From NCBI GenBank assembly GCA_947383145.1, contig CANDCH010000002.1:174204-238203 (forward strand): DNA of 64,000 bases, read 5' to 3'. A model generated the notes under the pieces. It did not search any database. It saw only the letters and a list, made by a program, of their open reading frames with translations, and was not told the origin of the DNA. This document shows positions 33,801-42,023 of the stretch, one piece after another. The DNA comes from an uncultured bacterium. GTDB lineage: Bacteria; Bacillota; Clostridia; Oscillospirales; Oscillospiraceae. The position numbers and the translations under genes are program-made. How positions within the stretch are numbered: the stretch's first letter is position 1; the number at the start of each line of letters is the position of its first letter.

Positions 33801-34664
33801 TCACTCCACCGTGACCAGCTCGTACTCCCGGCTGCCGACGCCCAGGGCGGCGGCGGCCTCCACGGTGTGGACGCCGTTCAGCGACTCGATGCGCTCAATG
33901 AGGTCGGCCTTGCCGGGGTCCTCGGAGGCGTACACCAGGTCCAGGCAGGCCTGATCCAGGGCCACCGGGTCCAGGGAGGCCAAAATGCCGATGTCGCCGA
34001 TTTTTGGGTCGGCGGCCACGGCGCAGCAATCGCAGTCCACCGACATATTCTTCATCACGTTGAGATAGGCAGACCTGCCCTGGAACCGGTGGTGAATGGA
34101 CCAGGCGGCGTCGGCCATGGCCTCCAGGAAGGCGTCGTGGTCGGCGTCCCAGAACTTGTCCATGTCCCCCGCGCCGTGGATATACTGCTTGCCCCGGGAG
34201 GAGGCGATGCCAATGGAGATGTTCTTCAGCGCCCCGCCAAAGCCCCCCATGGGATGGCCCTTGAAGTGGCTGAGCACCAGCAGGGAATCGTAATTGCGCA
34301 GGTTCGCCCCCACAAAGTTCTTCTGGATCACCTTGCCGCCGGGGATGGGCAGCTCCATGTCCTCCGTCTCGTCCATGATATCCACCTGGGCGGCGCTGAG
34401 CCAGCCGTGGCGCTCCATGGTGATTTTGTGGGCCTTGGTGGTGTTGCGCCCGCCGTCGTAGGCGGTGTTGCACTCCACGATGACGCCGCCCACACGGTCG
34501 ATCATGGGCTTCATGAAGTCAGGGCGGAGGAAGTTCTGGTTGCCCGGCTCCCCGGAGTGGAGCTTGACGGCCACCCGGCCCTCCAGCTTGACGCCCAGGG
34601 CGTTGTACAGGCGGAGCATGGCCTGGGGGTCCAGATCGCGGGTGAAATAAACTGTGGATTTCAT
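33801..34664 (-). CDS. DUF362 family protein
   Basis: 287 residues from the ATG at 34664 (GAGGAGGACAG upstream). Conserved DUF362 features: VAVKLHSGEPGNQNFLRP, the glycine-rich NTAYDGGRNTTKAH, LSHFKGHPMGGFGGALKNISIG and the VDCDCCAVA cysteine cluster with DIGILASLDPVALDQA. The cysteines may hold an Fe-S centre; members often carry extra ferredoxin domains, but this one does not. Function unknown. Monocistronic. Confidence 0.85.
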   Translation of the reverse strand: MKSTVYFTRDLDPQAMLRLYNALGVKLEGRVAVKLHSGEPGNQNFLRPDFMKPMIDRVGGVIVECNTAYDGGRNTTKAHKITMERHGWLSAAQVDIMDETEDMELPIPGGKVIQKNFVGANLRNYDSLLVLSHFKGHPMGGFGGALKNISIGIASSRGKQYIHGAGDMDKFWDADHDAFLEAMADAAWSIHHRFQGRSAYLNVMKNMSVDCDCCAVAADPKIGDIGILASLDPVALDQACLDLVYASEDPGKADLIERIESLNGVHTVEAAAALGVGSREYELVTVE

Positions 34665-34774
34665 GGCTGTCCTCCTCATGTTGTTTGCTCCATTTTACCC
34701 AACTTTCCGCCCTCCGTCAAGGGCTTTGGCGCGAAAAGGCCCCTGAAGCGCCCCTTCGGAGCCCTTTCGGCGGC

Positions 34775-34975
34775 TTATGGAAAAATAAACAGCTCCTCAA
34801 TGGGCGCGCCCACCGCCCGGGAGATGTCCACCGCCAGCTTGAGGGAGGGGTTGTACTGGGCCTTCTCCAGGCGCATGATGGTCTCCCGCCGCACCCCCAC
34901 CCGTTGTGCCAGCTGCTCCTGGGTCAATTCCCTGAGCTGGCGGTACTTCTTCAGCCTGCACTCGAACTCCGGCAT
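34775..34975 (-). CDS. XRE-family helix-turn-helix regulator
   Basis: 66 residues. ELTQEQLAQRVGVRRETIMRLEKAQYNPSLKLAVDISRAVG is a complete single-domain HTH of the YgzD/Cro type that pairs with DUF3796 membrane proteins. The ATG at 34975 is chosen because GGGGAGG lies 7 bases upstream; the ATG at 34981 would abut that site but overlaps the upstream stop (ATGA), so coupling from it is possible. Likely represses its own operon at the 35673-35705 palindrome. Confidence 0.88.
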   Translation of the reverse strand: MPEFECRLKKYRQLRELTQEQLAQRVGVRRETIMRLEKAQYNPSLKLAVDISRAVGAPIEELFIFP

Positions 34976-34977
34976 GG

Positions 34978-35649
34978 TCATCCCTCCCCGCCTTCCTCCG
35001 TCTGGTCCGCGCTGTCGTAGCGGTAGAGCAGGTACTCGCAGAGGAACAGATCCAGGGCAAAGGCCAGGGACAGCGCCACCACCACCGCAATGAGGGCGTA
35101 CTCCAGGCTGTCCAGAAGCGCCCCCCGGCCCAGCAGGAGCAGCGTCAAAAATACGATGGCCCGCATCACCCGGTGGGCGTTCAGCTCGGCCCGGAGCTTG
35201 TTTTCCACAAACCGCTCGTCCATGAGGGCGCCGGACATTTTACCCTCATAGAAAAAGCCAAAAAAACCGAAGAAGCCAAAGAAGATAAAGGGGGTGATAT
35301 CCCCAAACGCGCCGTACGACCAGAAGCCCAGGAAACCGAAGAACCCGGCGAAGCCCAGCAGGCCCAGCCTGGGATTGACCCTCCGAGCGGTGTTGGAGAC
35401 CGTCTGCCGCCGCTTCTCACTGAGGATGCCCCGCAGAAGCAGCGCCGCCAGATAGAGCACGTACAGCAAGAACAGGGCCAAAGCGGCCAGCATGGGCAGG
35501 TCCCGGGGCATAAACTCATAGGCGGAGAAGTCCATGGGGTCTACCAGCCGCCGGTCATTGAAGACGGCGGAGTACCAGGACGCCGCCGCCAACAGCAAAA
35601 CCACAAGGACGCCCAGGACGGCGGTGATTTTTCCCTTACCGTTTTTCAT
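34978..35649 (-). CDS. DUF3796-like membrane protein with GF repeats
   Basis: 223 residues with five or six hydrophobic segments. The centre has two Gly/Phe-rich repeats (LGLLGFAGFFGFLGF and FFGFFGFFGFF), the DUF3796 trademark. The N-terminal half adds two membrane segments and the C-terminal half two more, after the MDERFVENKLRAELNAHRVMRAI amphipathic region. Encoded with an XRE regulator; function unknown, possibly a membrane partner of the regulator. Confidence 0.78.
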   Translation of the reverse strand: MKNGKGKITAVLGVLVVLLLAAASWYSAVFNDRRLVDPMDFSAYEFMPRDLPMLAALALFLLYVLYLAALLLRGILSEKRRQTVSNTARRVNPRLGLLGFAGFFGFLGFWSYGAFGDITPFIFFGFFGFFGFFYEGKMSGALMDERFVENKLRAELNAHRVMRAIVFLTLLLLGRGALLDSLEYALIAVVVALSLAFALDLFLCEYLLYRYDSADQTEEGGEG

Positions 35650-35672
35650 CGCGTAATCCTCCCAATGAACGA

Positions 35673-35726
35673 GATATATTTATCTCTTAATAAGATAAAT
35701 ATATCACTTCCCGCCAAGGTTGTCAA
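35673..35726 (-). promoter_or_regulatory. Promoter with palindromic operator for the DUF3796/XRE operon
   Basis: Minus strand TTGACA (35726-35721), 17-base spacer, TATATT (35703-35698). The -10 lies inside a 13-bp inverted repeat (GATATATTTATCT at 35673-35685 and its complement at 35693-35705, 7-base spacer). A repressor bound there would block RNA polymerase; the XRE protein of the same operon is the obvious candidate. Confidence 0.8.
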
Positions 35727-35875
35727 GGGGAAAGTTACAAATAGATCTCATTCGCAGCGGCCCAACCCTTAGACTATCTTAATCCCGGCTTAACGAAGGC
35801 TTTGGGTTTACACGCTAAAATCTGCTGTGGATGGGAGAGCCATCCCCGAAAACCTGACGAATTGGAGGAATACCT

Positions 35876-36259
35876 ATGAAAAAAAAGCTGCTGATCGGAG
35901 CCGGAGCCGCCGCGGTTGCGGTTGCGGTCATGGTCCTTTGCTACACGATGTTTTTCAGCGGCGCCGGCGATATCTGCTATTATACCCAGATCGACAACAG
36001 AAGGCTCACGCAGGTCACGCAGAATGGACCCATTGATTTATCTGGGAACGGAGGGATGGATTACTCCTATACCCTGCCCTGTTATGACAAAGACGGCGGC
36101 GAAAAGGACATCACCTTCGGCGTGTCCCGGAAACTGCGGGAGAGCGCTTTTCTGCGCCTTACGGTGCGGCCCGGGCGGGGCGTGATGGACTGGGCGGAGG
36201 TTCAGTATGACGAGCTGCCTCCGGCGGTGCGGGAGCACTATACCGCCCCGGAGCATTGA
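35876..36259 (+). CDS. YxeA family (DUF1093) secreted or anchored protein
   Basis: 127 residues. An N-terminal membrane anchor or signal (MKKKLLIGAGAAAVAVAVMV) is followed by the small YxeA domain: YYTQIDNRRLTQ, MDYSYTLPCYDKDGGEKDITF, SRKLRESAFLRLTV and GVMDWAEVQYDELP are all diagnostic. YxeA proteins are exported, OB-fold-like and of unknown role, often associated with bacitracin-type ABC export genes. GGAGG lies 6 bases before the ATG. A weak dyad (ACCGCCCCG..CGGGGCGGT) overlaps the stop and may terminate transcription. Confidence 0.88.
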   Translation: MKKKLLIGAGAAAVAVAVMVLCYTMFFSGAGDICYYTQIDNRRLTQVTQNGPIDLSGNGGMDYSYTLPCYDKDGGEKDITFGVSRKLRESAFLRLTVRPGRGVMDWAEVQYDELPPAVREHYTAPEH

Positions 36260-36269
36260 CGGGGCGGTC

Positions 36270-36423
36270 CAGCGGGGACAGCGCTCCTCCGCACGGCGGT
36301 TTTTCAGCCGGGGTGGACACACAACAGGGAAATATAGCGGCTCTTTCCCGCGCGCCTGTAGTGCAGGCGGAAATACTTGCAGTTTCCGCAGCGTTCCTCG
36401 GGCAGGGCTTGCCAGCCTTTCAT
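36270..36423 (-). pseudogene. Remnant of a small cysteine-rich protein gene, frameshifted
   Basis: Reading on the minus strand from the ATG at 36423 gives MKGWQALPEERCGNCKYFRL, then HYRRAGKSRYISLLCVHP. A one-base loss in a C-run shifts the frame, after which RLKNRRAEERCPRW continues in another frame. The C-x2-C..C..PRLKxRR..C-x2-W layout matches small zinc-binding-like proteins of Clostridia. The IS5 element begins 3 bases upstream of the ATG, so the true N-terminus is probably cut off (see 43165-43195). Confidence 0.55.
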
Positions 36424-36426
36424 TTA

Positions 36427-37609
36427 AGGAAGCGCTGATTAAAGCCGGCCAAATGGCGGCAAGCAGTTAAACGTGAAGCCAAACGTCAAATCAAGGAGCA
36501 TATTTGAGGGAGGTATTCTCGTTTCCCATACACATCCCGCCAAAAGGGCGCAAAAACCCCAAGCGGGGGATAGAGAGCCGCCCGCCCTGGCAAGCAGATA
36601 CAGATTCGCGCTGGCGAAGAGCACATGTAATCGGTTCAGGTTCTTTCTCAGTCCCCTGTAAACGGCCTTTCGGAAACCAAAGATGTTCTTCACGATTCGG
36701 TAGGGGTGTTCCACTTTGCAGCGCACAGATGATTTTTGATTTTCAATATACCGTTCCCAGTCAATGGCATTGTTGGAAACCTTGGGCAGCCGGCCCGGCC
36801 GGCGGTTGATACGGTATGTGATGGCAGAAAGCTGAGGGCTGTTTCTGATCTCGTCCCGTTTCTCTATCCCGAGATAGGCGCTGTCCCCGTAAACCACCTC
36901 GTCATCTTCCCGCAGAAGTTTTGCCGCCGCAGTGACATCATGGACATTGGCGGCGGTGGCCTCTACCGTGTGAACAAAGCCGCTCCCGGCATCCACACCT
37001 GTGTGGCACTTCATGCCAAAATGCCACTGGTTCCCCTTCTTCACCGAGTGCGTCTCCGGGTCCCGCTTTTTCTCCGCGTTTTTTGTGGAGCTGGGCGCGC
37101 TGATCAGCGTGGCGTCCACGATGGCACCGCCGCGCATGATCCGTCCGGCCCGCTCCAGGCAGCGGTTGATTGTGTCAAAAAACAGCTTGCCGATGCCCTT
37201 GTCCTCCAGCAGGTGCCGGAAGTGCAGCAGGGTTGTGGCGTCCGGGACGTCCTGCTCCAAAAAGTGGATCCCCATGAATTTGCGCATGGCATAGCTGTCA
37301 TAAATGGCCTCTTCCACGCCTTCGTCGGACAGGGTGAACCAGCATTGCAGCAGATACATTCGAAGCATGGTTTCAATCTCAATGGGCGGGCGGCCGCGCC
37401 TCCCACTGGGATAGTGGGGTACGATGAGCGATACCAATTCGTCCCATGGGATGATCTCGTCCATGATTTCCAGAAATTCTTCCCGCTTTGTCTTCTTTTT
37501 CCGGCAGCCGTATTCCATGTCGCTGAAACTTTCCTGTTTCATTTCGTGCCCCCCTTTTTCCCTATTTTATCACATCCCTTTTCCACCGTCGATTAAATCA
37601 GCGATTCCT
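36427..37609 (-). mobile_element. IS5-family insertion sequence, left copy
   Basis: About 1.18 kb bounded by imperfect inverted repeats AGGAAGCGCTGATTAAAGC and AGGAATCGCTGATTTAATC. TTA flanks both ends (36424-36426 and 37610-37612), a 3-bp target duplication of the TNA type. It carries one transposase gene and is in inverted orientation relative to a second copy at 42024-43164. Confidence 0.85.
36439..37542 (-). CDS. IS5-family transposase (DDE)
   Basis: 367 residues. The DUF772 N-terminal region (EEFLEIMDEIIPWDELVSLI, GRRGRPPIEIETMLRMYLLQ) and catalytic core are intact: D in GGAIVDATLI, D in VVYGDSAYLG, and E in CKVEHPYRIVKNIFGF. SSTKNAEKKRDPE and KKGNQWHFGMK are IS5 landmarks. About 45 residues at the C-terminus (from WGFCALLAG to the terminal repeat) look like read-through: the sister copy has TAG where this one has TGG. 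Probably active or recently active. Confidence 0.92.
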   Translation of the reverse strand: MKQESFSDMEYGCRKKKTKREEFLEIMDEIIPWDELVSLIVPHYPSGRRGRPPIEIETMLRMYLLQCWFTLSDEGVEEAIYDSYAMRKFMGIHFLEQDVPDATTLLHFRHLLEDKGIGKLFFDTINRCLERAGRIMRGGAIVDATLISAPSSTKNAEKKRDPETHSVKKGNQWHFGMKCHTGVDAGSGFVHTVEATAANVHDVTAAAKLLREDDEVVYGDSAYLGIEKRDEIRNSPQLSAITYRINRRPGRLPKVSNNAIDWERYIENQKSSVRCKVEHPYRIVKNIFGFRKAVYRGLRKNLNRLHVLFASANLYLLARAGGSLSPAWGFCALLAGCVWETRIPPSNMLLDLTFGFTFNCLPPFGRL

Positions 37610-37636
37610 TTATACCAACCAGTATGGAAGTGCCAT

Positions 37637-38842
37637 CTATACGCCTCTCTCCACGCTCCGCCTCCAGCCCAGCCAGCACAGGGCCAACAGAACCAGCGCA
37701 ATTCCCAGATACAGCAGCGTCCCAAACTGAAAATTGTCCAAATACACGCCGAACACCTTCACCAGCTGCACGTTTGTGGGCCCGTCCCAGGCGATCAGAT
37801 TTTCGGGCAGATACCCCTTCCACCCGTAAGGGAGCTGATGAAAGCGGGCCATGATCTGCGCCAGCACCACCGGAACAGCCAGAGCGGCAACAGAACTTCT
37901 GGTCAGGGCGGATACCAGCATGGATAGGCTTCCGCATACCAGCGTGTACAGCACCAGCAGCGCCAGCAGTGGCACCAGCATCTGCCCCACGGTGATGGGC
38001 CGGGGCAGGACGGGCTGCCACATCTGAAGGATAGCGTCAAACCCTTTCCAGCCCCACACTGCCACGTGAGCTGCCACTGTGATCCCCACGATGACCACAC
38101 CCACCAGTACCGCCGCGGTCGCCCCCGCCAGCGCCTTGGCGAAATAGAGAGGACGACGGCTCTTTTTGGCGGTAAACAGCAGCGCGTCCATTCGATCCCT
38201 GTATTCCCCGGAAAAGACGGCGCACAGGCAGATTCCCGCCGCAACAGGCAGAAGGCCCAGCAGGACATAGAAAAAGTCCATCAGCTTCTGCGTACCCGGC
38301 CAGGGATAACGGTATACGAAGGGACGCTCGATCTTGGCCATTTTTTCTCCCCAATAGTCCTTCTCCCCCTGGGACAAGCCCGCGCCCGCGTAATGGTCCA
38401 AATATGACTGGGTGTTCTCCTGCCATTCCGCGTAGAACGATCCCGCCGTCACGGTCCTGGTTTTCCAAAATACGCCCTGTGCCAGGGAGAAGGGCCGGGA
38501 CCATGCGCCGTCCTCAAGGCCAAAATACACATCTTGTTGGTCTATTGAGCTGAAATCGGGCACGCTCTCCAGCATCTCCTGAAAAAACGCCTCATCCATC
38601 ACTCGCCCGTTGAGCTCCGATCCTGCCTTCGCCAGGGCTTCCCGCCGGACCTGTTCCCCTGTGACCACCAGCGGATTCCCGTCCGTGTCCAGGATGTCGT
38701 GATACACCCGCCCGCCGGTGTTTCCAGCCCGAAGGGTGGCGGCCACGCAAAAGACCGCCAGTGCCAGCACCGCCGCCCACGCCAGCTTCCGCGCCAGCAG
38801 CTTTTTCAGCTCATAGTAGTATAGTATTCCAAAATTTTTCAT
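37637..38842 (-). CDS. ABC-2 type transporter permease (cargo gene 5)
   Basis: 401 residues. N-terminal membrane helix at about 20-38, a long extracellular domain (40-185), then about five membrane segments to the C-terminus. FSGEYRDRMDALLFTAKKSRR is the cytosolic coupling loop typical of ABC-2 exporter permeases with an N-terminal YELKKLLARK amphipathic helix. It shares architecture and segments (RVMDEAFFQ, CWLGWRR near the end) with the next permease, so the two are paralogues that probably form a heterodimer. Substrate unknown. Confidence 0.82.
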   Translation of the reverse strand: MKNFGILYYYELKKLLARKLAWAAVLALAVFCVAATLRAGNTGGRVYHDILDTDGNPLVVTGEQVRREALAKAGSELNGRVMDEAFFQEMLESVPDFSSIDQQDVYFGLEDGAWSRPFSLAQGVFWKTRTVTAGSFYAEWQENTQSYLDHYAGAGLSQGEKDYWGEKMAKIERPFVYRYPWPGTQKLMDFFYVLLGLLPVAAGICLCAVFSGEYRDRMDALLFTAKKSRRPLYFAKALAGATAAVLVGVVIVGITVAAHVAVWGWKGFDAILQMWQPVLPRPITVGQMLVPLLALLVLYTLVCGSLSMLVSALTRSSVAALAVPVVLAQIMARFHQLPYGWKGYLPENLIAWDGPTNVQLVKVFGVYLDNFQFGTLLYLGIALVLLALCWLGWRRSVERGV

Positions 38843-38855
38843 ATACTTTCCCCCC

Positions 38856-40091
38856 TCATACGCCGCTGACGGCCCTCCGCCTCCAGCCCAGCCAGCACAC
38901 CGTCGCCAGCGCAGCCGACACCGCCAGATAAGCTATGAGTTCGACCTGAACCGGATTAAGCGGGAGGCCAAAGAAATATTTCAGCGGTTGGGGATTCAGC
39001 GCGGCGGCGTTTACCAGCCCCATGGGCAGATAGTAGAGCAGTTCGGTCACAAACCGCGGCGTCAAAAAATCATCATGCAGAACCGACAGCATCTGGGGCA
39101 ACAGAAGCTGTCCTCCTACCAGCGCCGCCCCGGCCGCCAGCGCAGTCACGCCGCTCCCGCTCCACATGGACACCACCGAGATCAGCGCCCCGCACAGCAG
39201 GGCATACACCAAAATCATTGCCGTTAAAATGAAAATACCCTGCCACGCGGTAATGGGAAAGGAACAGTTCAACATATAGCGGCAAAGCTGGATAGCTGCG
39301 CCCCAGCCCCACGTCCCATACTGGATCAGGCTGGAGCTGATCACCGCCCCCACGGCCATGGCCACCGCCAGCATGGACGACACGCCTCCGGCCAGAATCT
39401 TCGCCAGGAACAGACACTTCCGCCCCTGTTTGCTGGTGAAGATCTGGGGATATGTCCGGGCGCGGCGCTCCTGGGCGAACAGGTCGCACACGCACAGCGC
39501 CACCAGCACGGGGATGAAAATGCCCATGGTGCCCAGCACGTCGAACAGGCGGTTGGGGGCGTCGGTGGGCTCATAGATAAAGGGCTGCTCGATCTGAGCC
39601 TCCCGATCCAGCCAGTAGGCGATCTCCTCGTCGGTCATGTAAGCTTTCCAGTGGCTTTCCGCATCTTCTGCAACCCGATCCATGCGGTGGAGATATCGGT
39701 TCTGGATGGTCAGCAGCTGATAGGCACCCAGATAAGTGGGATCGACCAGCTGAAAATAGGCGTACGCGCCCGTTAAATTGGTATCCAGCTCAGTGGGGGC
39801 CAGCTTGGCCCGGACATCCTGAGCCCGCTGGAAAAACGCCTCGTCCATCACCTGGCCGCTAAGCAGCCGGAGGGCTTCTATCGCGACCCGATCCTGTTCT
39901 GCCGCCGTGACGTGACGGCTGATGGTCTGCCCATCGGCCAGTACAACGGTGAAGATATTGTCATAGTGGTGATACGGCATGGGGGCGTACCACACGAAGC
40001 CCGCGGAAAACACCAGCACCGCGATCCAGGTCATGGGCCGCTTCCAGAGCTTTTTCATCTCATAGCCTAACAGGGTGCCCAGGTTCTTCAC
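38856..40091 (-). CDS. ABC-2 type transporter permease (cargo gene 4)
   Basis: 411 residues from a GTG that overlaps the ATPase stop (GTGA). Same plan as its neighbour: YEMKKLWKRP amphipathic start, one helix (22-36), an external domain with QVMDEAFFQRAQDV to about 210, then five or six membrane segments with FAQERRARTYPQIFTSKQGR as coupling loop, and the CWLGWRRRAVSGV end. The duplication with the downstream permease suggests a heterodimeric exporter. Tight coupling with the ATPase gene. Confidence 0.82.
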   Translation of the reverse strand: MKNLGTLLGYEMKKLWKRPMTWIAVLVFSAGFVWYAPMPYHHYDNIFTVVLADGQTISRHVTAAEQDRVAIEALRLLSGQVMDEAFFQRAQDVRAKLAPTELDTNLTGAYAYFQLVDPTYLGAYQLLTIQNRYLHRMDRVAEDAESHWKAYMTDEEIAYWLDREAQIEQPFIYEPTDAPNRLFDVLGTMGIFIPVLVALCVCDLFAQERRARTYPQIFTSKQGRKCLFLAKILAGGVSSMLAVAMAVGAVISSSLIQYGTWGWGAAIQLCRYMLNCSFPITAWQGIFILTAMILVYALLCGALISVVSMWSGSGVTALAAGAALVGGQLLLPQMLSVLHDDFLTPRFVTELLYYLPMGLVNAAALNPQPLKYFFGLPLNPVQVELIAYLAVSAALATVCWLGWRRRAVSGV

Positions 40092-40789
40092 TCCTCCCCA
40101 CCCCCGAACTCCTCCATGTAGAGCTGCTCCAGGTCGGTGCGGGACTTGTCCCAGGGCTCGTCCAGGATGATCCGCCCCTCCGACATCATCAGCATATGGC
40201 TGGCGATCTTCTCCACGTCGGACACGATGTGGGTGGACAGCAGCACGACGGTGTCCTGTCCCAGCCCCGCGATGAGGTTGCGGAACTTCACCCGCTCCTT
40301 GGGGTCCAGCCCCGCCGTGGGCTCGTCCACCACCAGCAGCCGGGGGTCGTTCAGTAACGCCTGGGCGATGCCCAGCCGCTGCTTCATGCCGCCGGAATAG
40401 GTCTTGATCTTCTTTTTGCCCACGTCCTGGAGGGACACCAGCTCCAGCAGCTCCGCCGCTTTGCGCTTGGCGTGGGGCCGGGACAGCCCCTTCAGCGCCG
40501 CCAGGTACAGCAGGAAGTCCAGCCCTGTGAAGTCGGGGTAGTAGCCAAAATCCTGAGGCAGGTAGCCCAGCACCGCCCGGTAGTCTTCGCTGGACACGTC
40601 CACCCCGTCCAGGGAGACGCTCCCCGCCGTGGGCTTCAAAATGCCGCACAGCATCCGCATAAGGGTGGTCTTGCCCGCCCCGTTGGCCCCCAGCAGGCCG
40701 TTGATGCCCTCGGTCAGGCATAGGGACACCCCGTCCACCGCTTTTTTGTCCTTGTACTGCTTCGTCAAATTCCGCACAGTCAGTTCCAT
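40088..40789 (-). CDS. ABC transporter ATP-binding protein (cargo gene 3)
   Basis: 233 residues from the ATG at 40789 (AGAGAGGGAACTGCA upstream). Walker A GANGAGKTT, Q-loop LPQDFGYYPDFTG, signature YSGGMKQRLGIAQ, Walker B LLVVDEPTAGLDP and H-loop LSTHIVSDVE. This is the DrrA/BcrA-like ABC-2 ATPase class used in drug and peptide export and immunity. Its start overlaps the end of the preceding membrane gene. Confidence 0.92.
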   Translation of the reverse strand: MELTVRNLTKQYKDKKAVDGVSLCLTEGINGLLGANGAGKTTLMRMLCGILKPTAGSVSLDGVDVSSEDYRAVLGYLPQDFGYYPDFTGLDFLLYLAALKGLSRPHAKRKAAELLELVSLQDVGKKKIKTYSGGMKQRLGIAQALLNDPRLLVVDEPTAGLDPKERVKFRNLIAGLGQDTVVLLSTHIVSDVEKIASHMLMMSEGRIILDEPWDKSRTDLEQLYMEEFGGGEE

Positions 40790-41490
40790 TGCAGTTCCCT
40801 CTCTTTCAAGCTCAGCATGATCTCCAACCCGGCGGCAAAGGCCGACGCTGCCAGCGCCAGCCCCCACAGGGACAAGCGCTCAGGCTGGTACAGCTCGGGC
40901 CGCTGGTACGCCGCCATCGTCCCCATTGCGCTCACCAGCGCCGCCCCGCCCCCACAGGCCAGCAGGCCCTCCCGGCCCCGGAAGCGTCGGGTCAGCTCCA
41001 TGCCCAGGGCGGCGGTGAGCAGATAGGGCGTCAGCAGGTACACCCCGGTCCGGGCCGCCGCCAGCCCGCCCCACGCCGCCAGCGGGGGCGTGAGCCCTGC
41101 CAGCAGGGCCAGGTGGAACAGTCCCAGCGCCACCATCCGGGCAAGGACGACACTGTGGCGGCCCATGCGGCAGGCCAGCTCCAGCTCCTCCATCTGGTAG
41201 AACCGGGAGCGCCCGTTTTCCACCACGGCCAGCAGGGCCAGGAAGGGGGTCAGCGCGGAGGCGTACCACGCCCCCATGCCCCCCACATGGTAGGCCACCC
41301 AGAGGATGGCCCCGAATAGCGACAGCGACGTGCCCCAGACCCACCAGCGGATGTAGCCCGCCTGGATGGCCGCCAGTTCCCAGCGGCCCAGTTCCCGGCG
41401 GCGGTGCTGCTTCAGAAAAGCCGCTTTGCGCTCCGGGGTCGGAGCGCGGTATGCTTCCCGCAGGGCTTCCTTCAATGCTTTGTCCATCAT
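40780..41490 (-). CDS. Membrane protein of sigma/ABC cargo operon (cargo gene 2)
   Basis: 236 residues; start at the ATG-ATG pair (41490) with GGAGGG 4 bases upstream. A charged N-terminal 50 residues (ALREAYRAPTPERKAAFLKQ) precedes about six membrane segments. The position, directly after a sigma factor gene and with a soluble N-terminal domain, fits an anti-sigma or signal-receiving membrane protein, but no zinc-binding motif (HxxxCxxC) is present. Family not recognised. Confidence 0.7.
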   Translation of the reverse strand: MMDKALKEALREAYRAPTPERKAAFLKQHRRRELGRWELAAIQAGYIRWWVWGTSLSLFGAILWVAYHVGGMGAWYASALTPFLALLAVVENGRSRFYQMEELELACRMGRHSVVLARMVALGLFHLALLAGLTPPLAAWGGLAAARTGVYLLTPYLLTAALGMELTRRFRGREGLLACGGGAALVSAMGTMAAYQRPELYQPERLSLWGLALAASAFAAGLEIMLSLKERELQWN

Positions 41491-41501
41491 TTTCCCTCCG
41501 T

Positions 41502-41939
41502 TCATTGCAGCGCGTCACGCAAAATTTTGAGGATTCCGTTCAGCCTCCGCCGTAGGACAAACCGGGATTGTCCGTATAGCCTGGACAGCACCGCCATGGG
41601 CTCCCCGTTGACGCATCGCAGGAGCACCAGTTCCCGGTCCTCCGGGGAGAGCCTGTTCAGCTCTGTCCGCAGGGCAATAGACAGGAGCGGGTCATGCTCT
41701 GGCTCCGGCAGATTTTCCAGGAGAGGTTTGGTGGCGGGGCGGCGCAGTTCGTCGGTACACAGGTTCCGCGCTACGGTGTAGAGATAGTGTAACAGCTGGT
41801 TCCGCTCCCGGTAGGTATCGCTGGAGAACCACCGCAGGAAGGTCTCCTGGGTCACGTCCTCCGCCCGCTCCCGGTTCCGGAGACGGCAGTAGCAGTAGCG
41901 GTAGATTTTGTCGTACTGGTCCTCAAGATTGATGGCCAC
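41502..41939 (-). CDS. ECF-like sigma-70 family RNA polymerase sigma factor (cargo gene 1)
   Basis: 145 residues from a GTG with GGGGGGA 7 bases upstream. Region 2: YDKIYRYCYCRLRNRERAED, then VTQETFLRW; region 4: LSPEDRELVLLRCVNGEPMA, then a helix ending RRRLNGILKILRDAL. Region 3 is absent, as in extracytoplasmic-function sigma factors. It heads the five-gene operon with ABC export genes and probably controls it. IS5 sequence begins about 85 bases upstream, so its original promoter may be lost or supplied by the IS. Confidence 0.85.
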   Translation of the reverse strand: MAINLEDQYDKIYRYCYCRLRNRERAEDVTQETFLRWFSSDTYRERNQLLHYLYTVARNLCTDELRRPATKPLLENLPEPEHDPLLSIALRTELNRLSPEDRELVLLRCVNGEPMAVLSRLYGQSRFVLRRRLNGILKILRDALQ

Positions 41940-42023
41940 GGAGATCCCCCCTTTCGCGGCACTCACTGTGTATAACGGTTGGGACAGGGAAATGTGCGGG
42001 TGAGGCAAAAATTTTTTGTTTTA

